From: Myxococcales bacterium
Lineage (GTDB): Bacteria > Myxococcota > Myxococcia > Myxococcales > Myxococcaceae
Length of the DNA: 64,000 nt
Direction: 5' to 3'
NCBI GenBank assembly: GCA_016191815.1
Contig: JACPVI010000082.1
Location: 35,434-99,433, forward strand
Shown here: in pieces, positions 26,638 through 34,592 of the stretch
How positions within the stretch are numbered: position 1 is the stretch's first letter
Layout of the letters: each line of letters opens with the position of its first letter
Position numbers and translations under genes: made by a program
Notes under the pieces: model-generated
What the model was told of the DNA's origin: nothing
Databases searched by the model: none
What the model saw: only the letters and a program-made list of their open reading frames with translations

Positions 26638-26742
26638 GCCCCGCCCCCGCCTGCTCGGCCCCGGAGAGCCGGCGCCATGGCTCAGGCACCGCCTCAGGGC
26701 AACAGGCGCTGGCTCCCCTTGAGATCTCTCGTCTCGAGCGAG

Positions 26743-27468
26743 CTACCTCACGTCGTACTGGAGCAGCTCCTCCACGCGCTCGCCCTCCTCGCGCACCTTG
26801 CCCACGCCGGGGACCAGCCAGTAGGTGCGCAGGTAGTCGCTCTTGTCGGGCCGCTCGCGGCTCACCTTCATCGCCTTGAAGGTGCCCGCAGGGGTGCTCA
26901 CCTCCACCTCGGCCTCCACCACCTTCCAGACGTACACCTTGTCCTTCTCGGCGTTCACCGTTCCGTCGGCCAGCCGCTCCACCTCGTGCGCGGAGACGGA
27001 GACGCTCCAGCCCTGCGCCTGGGCGGCGGAGAGCGCCTTCAGCGTCGAGGGGGCCCAGGTGGTGACCCTCGCCAGCGCGCCGTCCTTCCGGTCCTCCTCG
27101 CGCACGCGGGTGACGAGCCCGTTCATGTCCACCTGCCAGGAGATCTCCTCGAGGTGCGGCTGCGCGCTCCTCACCAGGATGGCGGTCATGTTGCTCTCCG
27201 GCACCGCGTTGGGCCCGATCACCGTGACGGCCTTCTCGAAGACGCCCCGGTTGGGGTCGGTGATCCGGTACGTCCAGCTGGTCCCGGCGGTGAGAGGCCA
27301 GTAGCTCTTCGGCGCAGCCGGCGGAGCGGGCGCCTTCTCCGGCGGGACCAGGACCACCGGAGGAACCTCGGCGGGCGGCTGCTCCACCGGGAGACTCTGC
27401 TCCGGGGTGCATCCGATCGCCGCCGTCAAACACAGCCCAGCCACTCCCCACACCCGAGCCCACGTCAT
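26743..27468 (-). CDS. Lipoprotein, last gene of the VTC operon
   Basis: Signal peptide MTWARVWGVAGLCLTAAIGC with a lipobox at AIGC. A Pro-rich linker of about 30 residues precedes a globular domain starting SYWPLTAGTSWTYR, a pattern seen in many secreted beta-barrel-like domains of unknown function. The product has 241 residues and a single cysteine. It overlaps the DUF4956 gene by four bases, so it is translationally coupled to the polyphosphate polymerase cluster. A role in the periplasm or on the outer membrane next to that system is inferred from context only. Confidence 0.75.
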   Translation of the reverse strand: MTWARVWGVAGLCLTAAIGCTPEQSLPVEQPPAEVPPVVLVPPEKAPAPPAAPKSYWPLTAGTSWTYRITDPNRGVFEKAVTVIGPNAVPESNMTAILVRSAQPHLEEISWQVDMNGLVTRVREEDRKDGALARVTTWAPSTLKALSAAQAQGWSVSVSAHEVERLADGTVNAEKDKVYVWKVVEAEVEVSTPAGTFKAMKVSRERPDKSDYLRTYWLVPGVGKVREEGERVEELLQYDVR

Positions 27469-28163
27469 ACCAGGTCCTCCTTCTGTGACTTCGGTCCCAG
27501 CGAGGTCCAGCGGACCTCGCGCAGCATGGCGAGGCGCGAATTGGCCAGCGCGGATGCGACGCCGCCGGGCTCGCGCTCCTCGAGATCCAGCTCGAGCCGG
27601 CGGGCGGCCGAGTCGATCACCGCGCCGGTCACGAGCACGTTCTTCTCGCCCATCGACTTGCGCAGGGCCACCTCGGCCGCGGTCAAGTCGTCAGCGAGCG
27701 CCGAGAGCTTCATCCGCTGCGGCGGCCCCTCGCCCCGGGTGAACAGGTCCACCGCGAAGAGCAGGCAGGCCACGAAGAGGCTTCCCGCCAGCGCCAGACG
27801 CAGGTCCGCGTGGCCACAGGCCATTCCGAGGCCGATCACCAGGAAGAGGATGGCGGCGTCGCGCGGATCCTTCAGCCCCGAGCGGAACCGCACGAAACCG
27901 CCCAGGCCCACCAGCCCGAACGCCTTCGCCACGCTGTTGCCGATCACCGCGGTGATCACCGCAGCCGCGGCGCAGAGCAGGATCTGCGCCTGGATCATCT
28001 CGGTGCGAGGCAACGGCCGCTTCATCGCCAGTCGCCAGGGCCTTGCCGAGAGCACCAGGCCGATCCCCACCGCGGTCAACAGCTGCAACATCAGCGAGGA
28101 GAGGTGTACCGGCGCCAGGATCGGCTCCCGCCCGTCGAACAGCCCTGCTTGAAGGGCCTCCAC
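27465..28163 (-). CDS. DUF4956 membrane protein
   Basis: Polytopic membrane protein of about 232 residues. The GTG at 28163 is preceded by AAGGAGG. Four membrane segments cover about residues 18-110 (MLQLLTAVGIGLVLSA, ILLCAAAAVITAVIG, LAGSLFVACLLFAV among them), with the conserved loop KAFGLVGLGGFVRFRSGLKD in between. This is the DUF4956 hallmark. A cytoplasmic domain of about 90 residues follows. DUF4956 genes are frequent neighbours of VTC-domain polyphosphate polymerases in bacteria. Here it is 10 bases downstream of the kinase-repeat gene and four-base coupled to a lipoprotein. Confidence 0.85.
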   Translation of the reverse strand: MEALQAGLFDGREPILAPVHLSSLMLQLLTAVGIGLVLSARPWRLAMKRPLPRTEMIQAQILLCAAAAVITAVIGNSVAKAFGLVGLGGFVRFRSGLKDPRDAAILFLVIGLGMACGHADLRLALAGSLFVACLLFAVDLFTRGEGPPQRMKLSALADDLTAAEVALRKSMGEKNVLVTGAVIDSAARRLELDLEEREPGGVASALANSRLAMLREVRWTSLGPKSQKEDLV

Positions 28164-28173
28164 CGTCGCCTCC

Positions 28174-29901
28174 TTACGGCGAGCCGCCCGCCGCAGCTTG
28201 CTCGACCATCGCCGCCTGAGGGAGATCCGTCCGGCGGGCTTCAGCCCAGAGGCCCTTGGCCATGACCGCGTAGGCGTTGCGGAGCACCGCCAGCCGGCCT
28301 GGGAATAGCTGCAGAACACCGTCGATCAACGCGCGTCCGCGCGGGGTCACCGACAGCGACTTGACCGAGGAGACCGCCGTCGATGGCCAGCTCCGGGCGT
28401 ACTTCTCGCGGAGCGCCCAAGCCGCCTCGTCATCGAGCCCGTCGATCGAGTCCAGCGCTTCCTTGGTCAGCGGGGCTGCTCTCTCTCGGAGCTCGTAGGC
28501 GTAGGGCGCCGAGACCCCGCTCATCGACCGGAGCACCAGCTTCGGCGCGAGGGGGAACAGCCGCTCCCGCAGGCTCTGGATGTACGGAGAGTCGAGGCCC
28601 CCGGCGCTCTTGAGGGCCGCCAGCCGATCCTGACGGAAGAGTTGCTCGCGCAGAGCGTCGGCGCGCCCGGCCGAGAGCCCGGAGAGGCTCCTGGCCGTCT
28701 CGAAGGGCAGCTCCTCCTCGAAACCGCGCTGCCGCAGCTCCCAGGCCCGCTCACAGTCGAGGCCCCCGAGGCCGGGGAGCACCCATGCCAGCTCGCCCGC
28801 GCCGAGGGCCTGCTCCCGAAACTCCCAAGCCTCGGCGGTGTCCAGCCGCTTGAGGCTCGCCAGCACCTCGGCGGGGGCAGCGGAGAAAAGGGATCGTCTG
28901 AGCTCCATCGCCTCGGAGGAGCCGTCGCCGGTGAGGCCCTGGGCGACTTCCCTGGGCGCTCGATCGGCGAGCAGCTGCCGCAGGGCGAGGCTCTCCTCGT
29001 CCCTCGAGCCGGCCACTCCGCGGGCGACCAGCGCCGGAAACTGCTCCACGTAGGAGAGCCGCCGCCGGTGCGCCGTCAACCCCGGGATCCCGATGAGCAA
29101 GTAGGCGCAAAGCTGCGGCTCCCGGGCCTCCAGCTCGTCTAGAGCTTCGAAGAAGCGCTGCTCGACGTCCTCGCAGCTCACCCGCACTCCGGCTGCCGGC
29201 GAGCCGTGCGAGGCGCGAGCCGGATCCCTTCGTTGGGAGCCGGCCGTTAGCGAGCCGCCCTCCAGGCAGGCGAGCACCGCCTCCACCATCTGCTGCTCCA
29301 CCACCCAGAGCGGCTGCGAGGTGTTGTCGAGCACCAGCCACCTCGCGGGTTCGCGCCGCGCGAGGTCGAGGTAGGTCTTTCGGGCCCGCACCGCCAGGCC
29401 CGCGCCGGCGAGCCCCTTGCGACTGTCCGGCTGACCCTCGCGGCCCGAGGAGAGCTTGGCCACCCGCTTGCGCAGGCGCGCCACCTCGGGTTCCACGTCC
29501 ACCAGCACCACCAGGTCAGGCCACACCCCCTGCGACGCCAGCTCCAGTGCGGGCCTGAGCGCCCCCTCCGGCAGGCCTCTTCCCCCGGCGGTGAGGGCGA
29601 GCTGGGAGAAGAGGTAGCGGTCCGCGATGCAGATCTCCCCGCGCTCGAGGGCCGGGCGGATCACCTCGTCGAGCTGCTGGGAGTCGCGCGCCAGGTTGAG
29701 GAGGAACTCGGCCTGGGGGCACATCTCCAAGAGCCGCGGATCGCGGGTCAGCTCGCGGATCCTCCTGGCGGTCGCCGACTGCAGCTCTCCCCCCTCCCGG
29801 GCGTGGCAGACGCGGTGCCCAAGCCGAGAGAGCCTCCTCGCCAGGCGATTGGAGAGGGTTGTCTTCCCGCCGCCGTCGATGCCTTCGAAGACGATGAACA
29901 C
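28174..29901 (-). CDS. Thymidylate-kinase-like protein with C-terminal helical repeats
   Basis: A 575-residue protein of two parts. Residues 1-215 look like a thymidylate kinase: P-loop FEGIDGGGKTT, the DR(Y/H) motif in ADRYLFSQLAL and a LID-like Arg/Lys-rich region. Residues about 280-560 consist of about nine imperfect repeats of 27-28 residues, with the pattern S-L-x-G-L-D-x-x-x-A-x-x-L-R-E-x-L. I do not know a described family for these repeats. The gene is between the VTC polymerase (6 bases) and DUF4956 (10 bases), so a role in polyphosphate or nucleotide-polyphosphate chemistry is more likely than housekeeping dTMP phosphorylation. The start is GTG. Confidence 0.8.
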   Translation of the reverse strand: MFIVFEGIDGGGKTTLSNRLARRLSRLGHRVCHAREGGELQSATARRIRELTRDPRLLEMCPQAEFLLNLARDSQQLDEVIRPALERGEICIADRYLFSQLALTAGGRGLPEGALRPALELASQGVWPDLVVLVDVEPEVARLRKRVAKLSSGREGQPDSRKGLAGAGLAVRARKTYLDLARREPARWLVLDNTSQPLWVVEQQMVEAVLACLEGGSLTAGSQRRDPARASHGSPAAGVRVSCEDVEQRFFEALDELEAREPQLCAYLLIGIPGLTAHRRRLSYVEQFPALVARGVAGSRDEESLALRQLLADRAPREVAQGLTGDGSSEAMELRRSLFSAAPAEVLASLKRLDTAEAWEFREQALGAGELAWVLPGLGGLDCERAWELRQRGFEEELPFETARSLSGLSAGRADALREQLFRQDRLAALKSAGGLDSPYIQSLRERLFPLAPKLVLRSMSGVSAPYAYELRERAAPLTKEALDSIDGLDDEAAWALREKYARSWPSTAVSSVKSLSVTPRGRALIDGVLQLFPGRLAVLRNAYAVMAKGLWAEARRTDLPQAAMVEQAAAGGSP

Positions 29902-29907
29902 GGTGCG

Positions 29908-30618
29908 CTACCCCCAGAGCCCCTCCGCCTGCATCGGGTACAGGCGGCCCATGCCGAAGACGAACTTGCTGAAGTAGCGGGTGCGAGAGGCCTGCAGCTC
30001 GTAGAGCCAGGCCGGCAGCTCCGCGCCGGCGTGCTTCACCTCGATCACCACCCGCTCCTCGCGGTGAACGCATCGACCCAGGTCCTTCGGACCGACCCGG
30101 CGCGGAGAGAGCGCGAGCTGGGTCGCCACCGGGTAGAAGCGCACGTCGGTGTCCACCGTCACCCGCCACGCTTCGGTCTGCTGCCAGACGTGGCGCACGT
30201 AGGTCACCGCCAGCGCCGCCACCAGCCTCCCCCGCAAGATGAGCGGCGACAGCCAGGCCTGGCCAAAGAGGGCGCTCCTCAGACGCCGGCGCGAGATCCA
30301 CACCCGGCGCTTCTTGGTGAGCCCGTACCGCTCTCGCTTGATCTCCAGCACCACCCGGTCCTCGCCGTCGGCGCCGAGGTCGGGGAAGTACTCCTTGGTC
30401 CTCACCTTGAGGCAGTCGTGAGGGGTGGCGACGGCCCGCGCCGCGAGCGGCAGCCCGGGTCGGTCGAAGTAGATGGAGGTGACCAGGGTGGGATGAGACT
30501 CGCCGCCCATCTCCAGGGAGAGCCGCTCGCAGATCGCCACCGCGCGCTCCGGCGCGAGCACGAGCTTGAACTCCCGCCTGAGTCTGGTGACGGCCCCCTC
30601 GGCAAACTCCAGCGACAT
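29908..30618 (-). CDS. VTC-domain polyphosphate polymerase
   Basis: A 236-residue single VTC domain, the catalytic fold that makes polyphosphate from nucleoside triphosphate in the yeast VTC complex. Visible parts are RREFKLVL at the start (a basic residue in the tunnel), TSIYFDRPG, a charged LKVRTKEYFP, VVLEIKRERYGLTKKRRV and VVIEVKHAG. These alternate acidic and basic residues as expected for a tunnel fold with a metal-bound triphosphate. The ATG at 30618 has GGAGGG nine bases upstream. It lacks the SPX and membrane domains of the eukaryotic protein; DUF4956 downstream may supply the membrane part. Confidence 0.87.
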   Translation of the reverse strand: MSLEFAEGAVTRLRREFKLVLAPERAVAICERLSLEMGGESHPTLVTSIYFDRPGLPLAARAVATPHDCLKVRTKEYFPDLGADGEDRVVLEIKRERYGLTKKRRVWISRRRLRSALFGQAWLSPLILRGRLVAALAVTYVRHVWQQTEAWRVTVDTDVRFYPVATQLALSPRRVGPKDLGRCVHREERVVIEVKHAGAELPAWLYELQASRTRYFSKFVFGMGRLYPMQAEGLWG

Positions 30619-30638
30619 CTTCGGCCGCCCTCCGTTCG

Positions 30639-31619
30639 CTAGAGCCTCGCCCCGAGTTGGAGCGCGAGCCTCATGGCCGGCCGTTCGTCGCCCGGGTCGA
30701 ACGCACGCTCCGCCTGAAGCTGAACTCGCACTCTCTTGGCGTAGAGAAGGTTCGCTCCCGCGGTCGCGGAGAAGCCTCGCCCCCGGGAAGGGGAGAGAAG
30801 CTGCAAGAGCTCGCCGGCCAGCAGTGGCTCGAGCTGCCACTTGCCGGCGCTGTCGAGGGGGAGCCGATAGGCCGCGAGCAGCGCGCCGGCAGCGAAGGAG
30901 CCGACCGGGAGCCGCCCCAGACTCGCTTCGCCAAAGAGACTGAGTCCCCCCCGTTCCAGGTCGGCGTCCACCGCCGCGGCGAACTTCCGTCCACCGCCGC
31001 CGCCGAGCGGCCCGGAGAAGTAGCCCGAAGCTCCCAGCGCAAGGCCGCGGAGGAGTCCGAGCCGCGCCCTCGCCGCCAGATCCTCTCCCTGGCGAGAGCC
31101 AAGCTCATCTCGCGGGCCGTCCAGGACGGCCAGCTGCGCCGAGGCGGGCCCGGGCGGGTTCAGCTCGGCCATCAGCCCGAGGCGCCGGCCCCCCAGTTGG
31201 TGGCGGTCGACCAGGTAGTCCTCCAAAAGGCCGCGGGAGATGAGCGGCAAGTCCCAGGCGGAGATCCGCTGCCGCGACAGGAAGGGAGCCTTGAACTGGC
31301 CCCCGTAGAGCCGGAGCCGCTTCTTTCGGTCCTGAAGCCCCAGGAAGGCGTCCTTGACCATCGCCTTCGAGGCCAGGTCGACCGAGACCTCGGCCTCGGC
31401 GTAGCGAAGCTTGGCCTTTAGCCCCAGCCGCGCCGACGACACCGACAGCTCCCGCTCGAAGCTCCGGCGTTCATCGCCGAGCGCGCGCACGAAGAGCCGT
31501 CCGGAGGCCGACACTCGGGGTTCCCCCTCAGCCCCGTCGCCCTCCGCCCGAGCCGAGAAGCCCAGGAGGACCGCGGAGAGGAGAGACACACCCGACCAAC
31601 CCGCCTCCCAACGTCCCAT
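30639..31619 (-). CDS. Porin, phosphate-selective-porin-like, first gene of the VTC operon
   Basis: The ATG at 31619 gives a signal peptide (SGVSLLSAVLLGFSARA) and a mature protein of about 300 residues made of alternating beta strands, such as FERELSVSSARLGLKAKLRY and KRLRLYGGQFKAPFLSRQRI. It ends in the C-terminal outer-membrane-type LALQLGARL. The GGQFKAPFLSRQR segment resembles phosphate-selective porins O/P. It lies 20 bases upstream of the VTC gene on the same strand. A phosphate or polyphosphate route through the outer membrane would fit, but this is inferred. Confidence 0.7.
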   Translation of the reverse strand: MGRWEAGWSGVSLLSAVLLGFSARAEGDGAEGEPRVSASGRLFVRALGDERRSFERELSVSSARLGLKAKLRYAEAEVSVDLASKAMVKDAFLGLQDRKKRLRLYGGQFKAPFLSRQRISAWDLPLISRGLLEDYLVDRHQLGGRRLGLMAELNPPGPASAQLAVLDGPRDELGSRQGEDLAARARLGLLRGLALGASGYFSGPLGGGGGRKFAAAVDADLERGGLSLFGEASLGRLPVGSFAAGALLAAYRLPLDSAGKWQLEPLLAGELLQLLSPSRGRGFSATAGANLLYAKRVRVQLQAERAFDPGDERPAMRLALQLGARL

Positions 31620-31731
31620 GCCACAGCCCCTCCGCGGTCCTCTGGCGCTGGCGTGCAACGGAGGTGCCCATTCGAAGCTGAGCGCCTATTTGGCCGCGGG
31701 GGACGGCCGCTCCTTTGGTGGCGTTGCGCAA

Positions 31732-31751
31732 GTGGGAAAACCGTTTCCCAC
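31732..31751. promoter_or_regulatory. Perfect inverted repeat upstream of the VTC operon
   Basis: GTGGGAAA-ACCG-TTTCCCAC is a perfect 8-base inverted repeat with a 4-base loop, 113 bases before the porin start. It lies 36 bases after the stop of the upstream leftward gene. It could be an operator or a hairpin terminator, but no T-run follows. A further TTGCGCAA palindrome is at 31724-31731. The core GGGAA-N6-TTCCC recurs upstream of cotH at 39056-39071. Confidence 0.5.
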
Positions 31752-31793
31752 CCTGGGAATGGGGCATGGCCCTCGACTGCCCGGGGACTCCTC

Positions 31794-32291
31794 TCAGTCT
31801 TTCGGCTTGAGCGCCTGGCGAACGCCGAGCCCGAGCAGCAAGGCAGCCAGCGCGCCCAAAAGGAGGAGCCAGGGCAGCCTGCCGAGCGGAGCCGGCCACA
31901 CCTCCAGCGGGGCGTGGAGTTGCTTGAGGCGAGTGGACCGAAAGGACACGTCGAGCTGGTAGGCCCCGTGCTCCTCGGGAAGGAAGACCGCGGACCATGT
32001 CTTGCCGGAGCGCGAGACGGTGACGGCCTGGGCGGGGAGCTGCCCGTGCCGCAGCCCGATCGTCACTGGCCCCTCGTAGGGCTTGCCTTCGAAGGAGCCG
32101 ACATCCACCGAGACGCGCAGCTCCTCGCGGGCGCGTGGCCTGGCGGGAAAGACGGCTCCCCGAAGGCGGTCCTCGGCGTCGGCCCAAGAAAGCTCCAGTG
32201 CCTGGTCGGTCCGGCGGACCTCGATCTGGTCGGTGGGAGCGGCGACGGCCTGGCACACGGTGGCGATCAGCAATGCGGGGCCGGGGAGCAT
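31794..32291 (-). CDS. Secreted membrane-anchored protein of unknown function
   Basis: The ATG at 32291 gives a short signal peptide (MLPGPALLIATVCQAVAA) and a 165-residue product. The middle is beta-rich (ELRVSVDVGSFEGKPYEGPV, SGKTWSAVFLPEEHGAYQLDV), and a membrane segment near the C-terminus (LPWLLLLGALAALLLGLG) with a short basic tail anchors it facing outward. The pattern resembles FixH- or periplasmic beta-sandwich proteins, but no family is certain. It is divergent from the Ser/Thr kinase gene. Confidence 0.65.
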   Translation of the reverse strand: MLPGPALLIATVCQAVAAPTDQIEVRRTDQALELSWADAEDRLRGAVFPARPRAREELRVSVDVGSFEGKPYEGPVTIGLRHGQLPAQAVTVSRSGKTWSAVFLPEEHGAYQLDVSFRSTRLKQLHAPLEVWPAPLGRLPWLLLLGALAALLLGLGVRQALKPKD

Positions 32292-32363
32292 GCGGTTCAG
32301 CCTTCGATGCCTAGGTGCTAGCATCGCATCTCCCGGAGGTTTCTCGCTGCCCCGGCGAGCCCC

Positions 32364-34592
32364 ATGGGGACGAACCCTCAGCCCTTCGGCAAGTACCAGC
32401 TCCTCAAGAAGCTCGCCACCGGCGGAATGGCCGAGGTCTGGTACGCCCGCCAGGAGGGGATCGGCGGCTTCGTCAAGTACCTGGTGGTGAAGCGGATCCT
32501 CCCGCACCTGGCCGAGGATCCCGAGTTCGTCCGGATGTTCGAGAACGAGGCCAAGCTGGCGGCCCGGCTCACCCACCCCAGCATCGCCCAGGTGTTCGAG
32601 TACGGGGTGATCGACGGCTCGTACTTCATCGCGATGGAGTTCGTGCACGGAGAGGACCTCGGCCGGAGCATGCGCAAGGCCTGGAGCACCGGGCAGTGGA
32701 TCGCCCAGCCGCTCTCCATCCGCATCGTGGCCGCCTGCAGCGAGGGGCTCTACTACGCGCACACCAAGACCGACGAGGCCGGCCGCGCGCTCAAGATCGT
32801 CCACCGAGACATCTCGCCGCAGAACATCCTCATCAGCTTCGACGGCACGGTGAAGCTGGTGGACTTCGGGATCGCCAAGGCCGCCGACCAGGCCTCGATG
32901 ACCAAGTCCGGGGCGATCAAGGGGAAGTTCGCGTACATGTCGCCGGAGCAGGCCGGGGGCAAGGCGCTCGACCACCGCTCCGACATCTTCGCGATCGGGC
33001 TGGTCCTCTACGAGCTTTTGACCGGGGTCCGCCCGCTCAAGAGGGACAGCGAGCTGGCCACGCTCCAGGCCGCCCTGGCGTGCGAGATCGAAGCTCCCTC
33101 CGCGGTGGCCGAAGTCCCCGCCGAGCTGGACCAGGTGGTGATGAAGGCGCTCACCAAGGCGGCTGACGACCGCTACCCGAACGCCCGCGCCTTCCAGATG
33201 GCGCTGGAGGAGTTCCTGGTCGCTCAGCGCTGGGTGGCCAGCTCGGTGCAGCTCTCGGAGCTGATGAGCACGCTGTTCGCCGACCGGCTGAAGGAGGAGG
33301 CGCGGCTGGGCCACCCCGATCCGGTGGCGCACGACTCGGCGTCTTCGGGCACGCCGATGGCGCCGCTGCCTCCCTCCGAGTCGGAGCGGTCGGGCCACAG
33401 CCTCCCCACCGAGAAGGCGGCCGCGGCGGCGGAGATGGAGTGGGAGGCTCCCCCGGGCGAGACCTACGTCCGCAACAAGCCGAACCGGCTGGGCCGGCCG
33501 CCAGCCCGCGGCCTCGCCAAGTCCTACGGGAGAAAGCCCAGCGGCTCGCACCAGGTCACCTCGCCCGGCTCGGGCCCGCAGCCGTCGATGCCTGACGCGC
33601 CGGCATGGGAGGCGCCCTCCTCCGATGAGGTGCCAGGCCGAAAGCGCTCGGAGGAGGAGCTGCCGCGCCGCCCGAGCAGCCCGAATGCGCCCACCATCAT
33701 CGCGCGGTCGCCTTCGCGGCCGGAGGTCGCGACCGGCCAGAGGCGGATCTCCTCCAAGCAGGTGCCGAAGGTCGAAGAGGACCGGGACGAGGACAGTCTT
33801 CCTCCGCTCTCCGAGACGCAGCTTCCGGTGGTGCCGCCCAAGGAAGAACCGCCGCTGCGCCCGTCTCGGCCCAGCCACCCGGAGCTCGCCACGCCGCCGC
33901 GGCGCAGCTCGAGGGAAGACCGCCTCGCAGAGCGCCGGCCGGAGCCGGAGCCGCCGGCAGTCTCGATCGACGGCTACATCGATCTCGAGGAGATCAAGGC
34001 GAGGTCCAGGCTCAGGCTCAAGCGGGTGGTGGCGGTGTGTGGGGCGGCGGCGCTGATCGCGCTTTTGGCCATCTTCCACGAGCCGATCCTCGACGCGCTG
34101 ACCCACAAGGAGATCGACGGCCAGAGCATCTACCTCACCGTCAACTCCAACCCGAAGACGAAGGTGCTGGTGCGGCACGCGAAGGAGGAGAACGCCCGCG
34201 AGCCCATCACCGAGCTCGGCTACACCCCGCTCACTTCGGTGCGGGGCGCGCACATCCGGGACACGCTGGTGTTCTCCAACCCGGACGTGGGCATCGAGTA
34301 CGAGGAGGAGATCAGGTTCGGCGAGCCGAACAAGGTGAAGAAGATCGAGAAGCAATTCACCCAGGGGAACCTCCGGCCGGTCGTCACGCCGAAGGAGCTG
34401 ACCGGGCTGTCCTTCTGGAGGGGCAACCAGAAGGTGGGCGACTACCGGCCGGGCCTGCGGATCGAGCTCTACGAGGGAGTGCACCGCCTGGAGGTGCGCG
34501 GCGCCCAGCTTCGGGAGCCGGTTCCCTTCGAGGTGCAGATTCGGGCCAACGAGACGACCGAGAAGCCGCTGAACCTGGAATCCAGCCGCTAG
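32364..34592 (+). CDS. Ser/Thr protein kinase with transmembrane and C-terminal domain
   Basis: Eukaryotic-type kinase of 742 residues. Gly loop ATGGMAEVW, catalytic Lys K43 (VVKRI), HRD at 146-148 (IVHRDISPQN), DFG at 166-168 and the YMSPEQ activation-segment end are all intact, so the kinase should be active. About 260 residues of Pro/Ser/Arg-rich linker follow, then a membrane segment near 555-572 and an extracytoplasmic domain of about 170 residues resembling PEGA-type beta folds (LTVNSNPKTKVLVRH). The linker is likely an autophosphorylation and docking region. The 3' end overlaps the convergent MoeB gene by four bases. Confidence 0.9.
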   Translation: MGTNPQPFGKYQLLKKLATGGMAEVWYARQEGIGGFVKYLVVKRILPHLAEDPEFVRMFENEAKLAARLTHPSIAQVFEYGVIDGSYFIAMEFVHGEDLGRSMRKAWSTGQWIAQPLSIRIVAACSEGLYYAHTKTDEAGRALKIVHRDISPQNILISFDGTVKLVDFGIAKAADQASMTKSGAIKGKFAYMSPEQAGGKALDHRSDIFAIGLVLYELLTGVRPLKRDSELATLQAALACEIEAPSAVAEVPAELDQVVMKALTKAADDRYPNARAFQMALEEFLVAQRWVASSVQLSELMSTLFADRLKEEARLGHPDPVAHDSASSGTPMAPLPPSESERSGHSLPTEKAAAAAEMEWEAPPGETYVRNKPNRLGRPPARGLAKSYGRKPSGSHQVTSPGSGPQPSMPDAPAWEAPSSDEVPGRKRSEEELPRRPSSPNAPTIIARSPSRPEVATGQRRISSKQVPKVEEDRDEDSLPPLSETQLPVVPPKEEPPLRPSRPSHPELATPPRRSSREDRLAERRPEPEPPAVSIDGYIDLEEIKARSRLRLKRVVAVCGAAALIALLAIFHEPILDALTHKEIDGQSIYLTVNSNPKTKVLVRHAKEENAREPITELGYTPLTSVRGAHIRDTLVFSNPDVGIEYEEEIRFGEPNKVKKIEKQFTQGNLRPVVTPKELTGLSFWRGNQKVGDYRPGLRIELYEGVHRLEVRGAQLREPVPFEVQIRANETTEKPLNLESSR

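Noticed and set aside
28174..29901. Annotating the kinase-repeat gene simply as housekeeping tmk
   Set aside because: The kinase motifs fit, but the long repeat domain and position inside the VTC operon argue for a specialised role. The symbol tmk was therefore left out.
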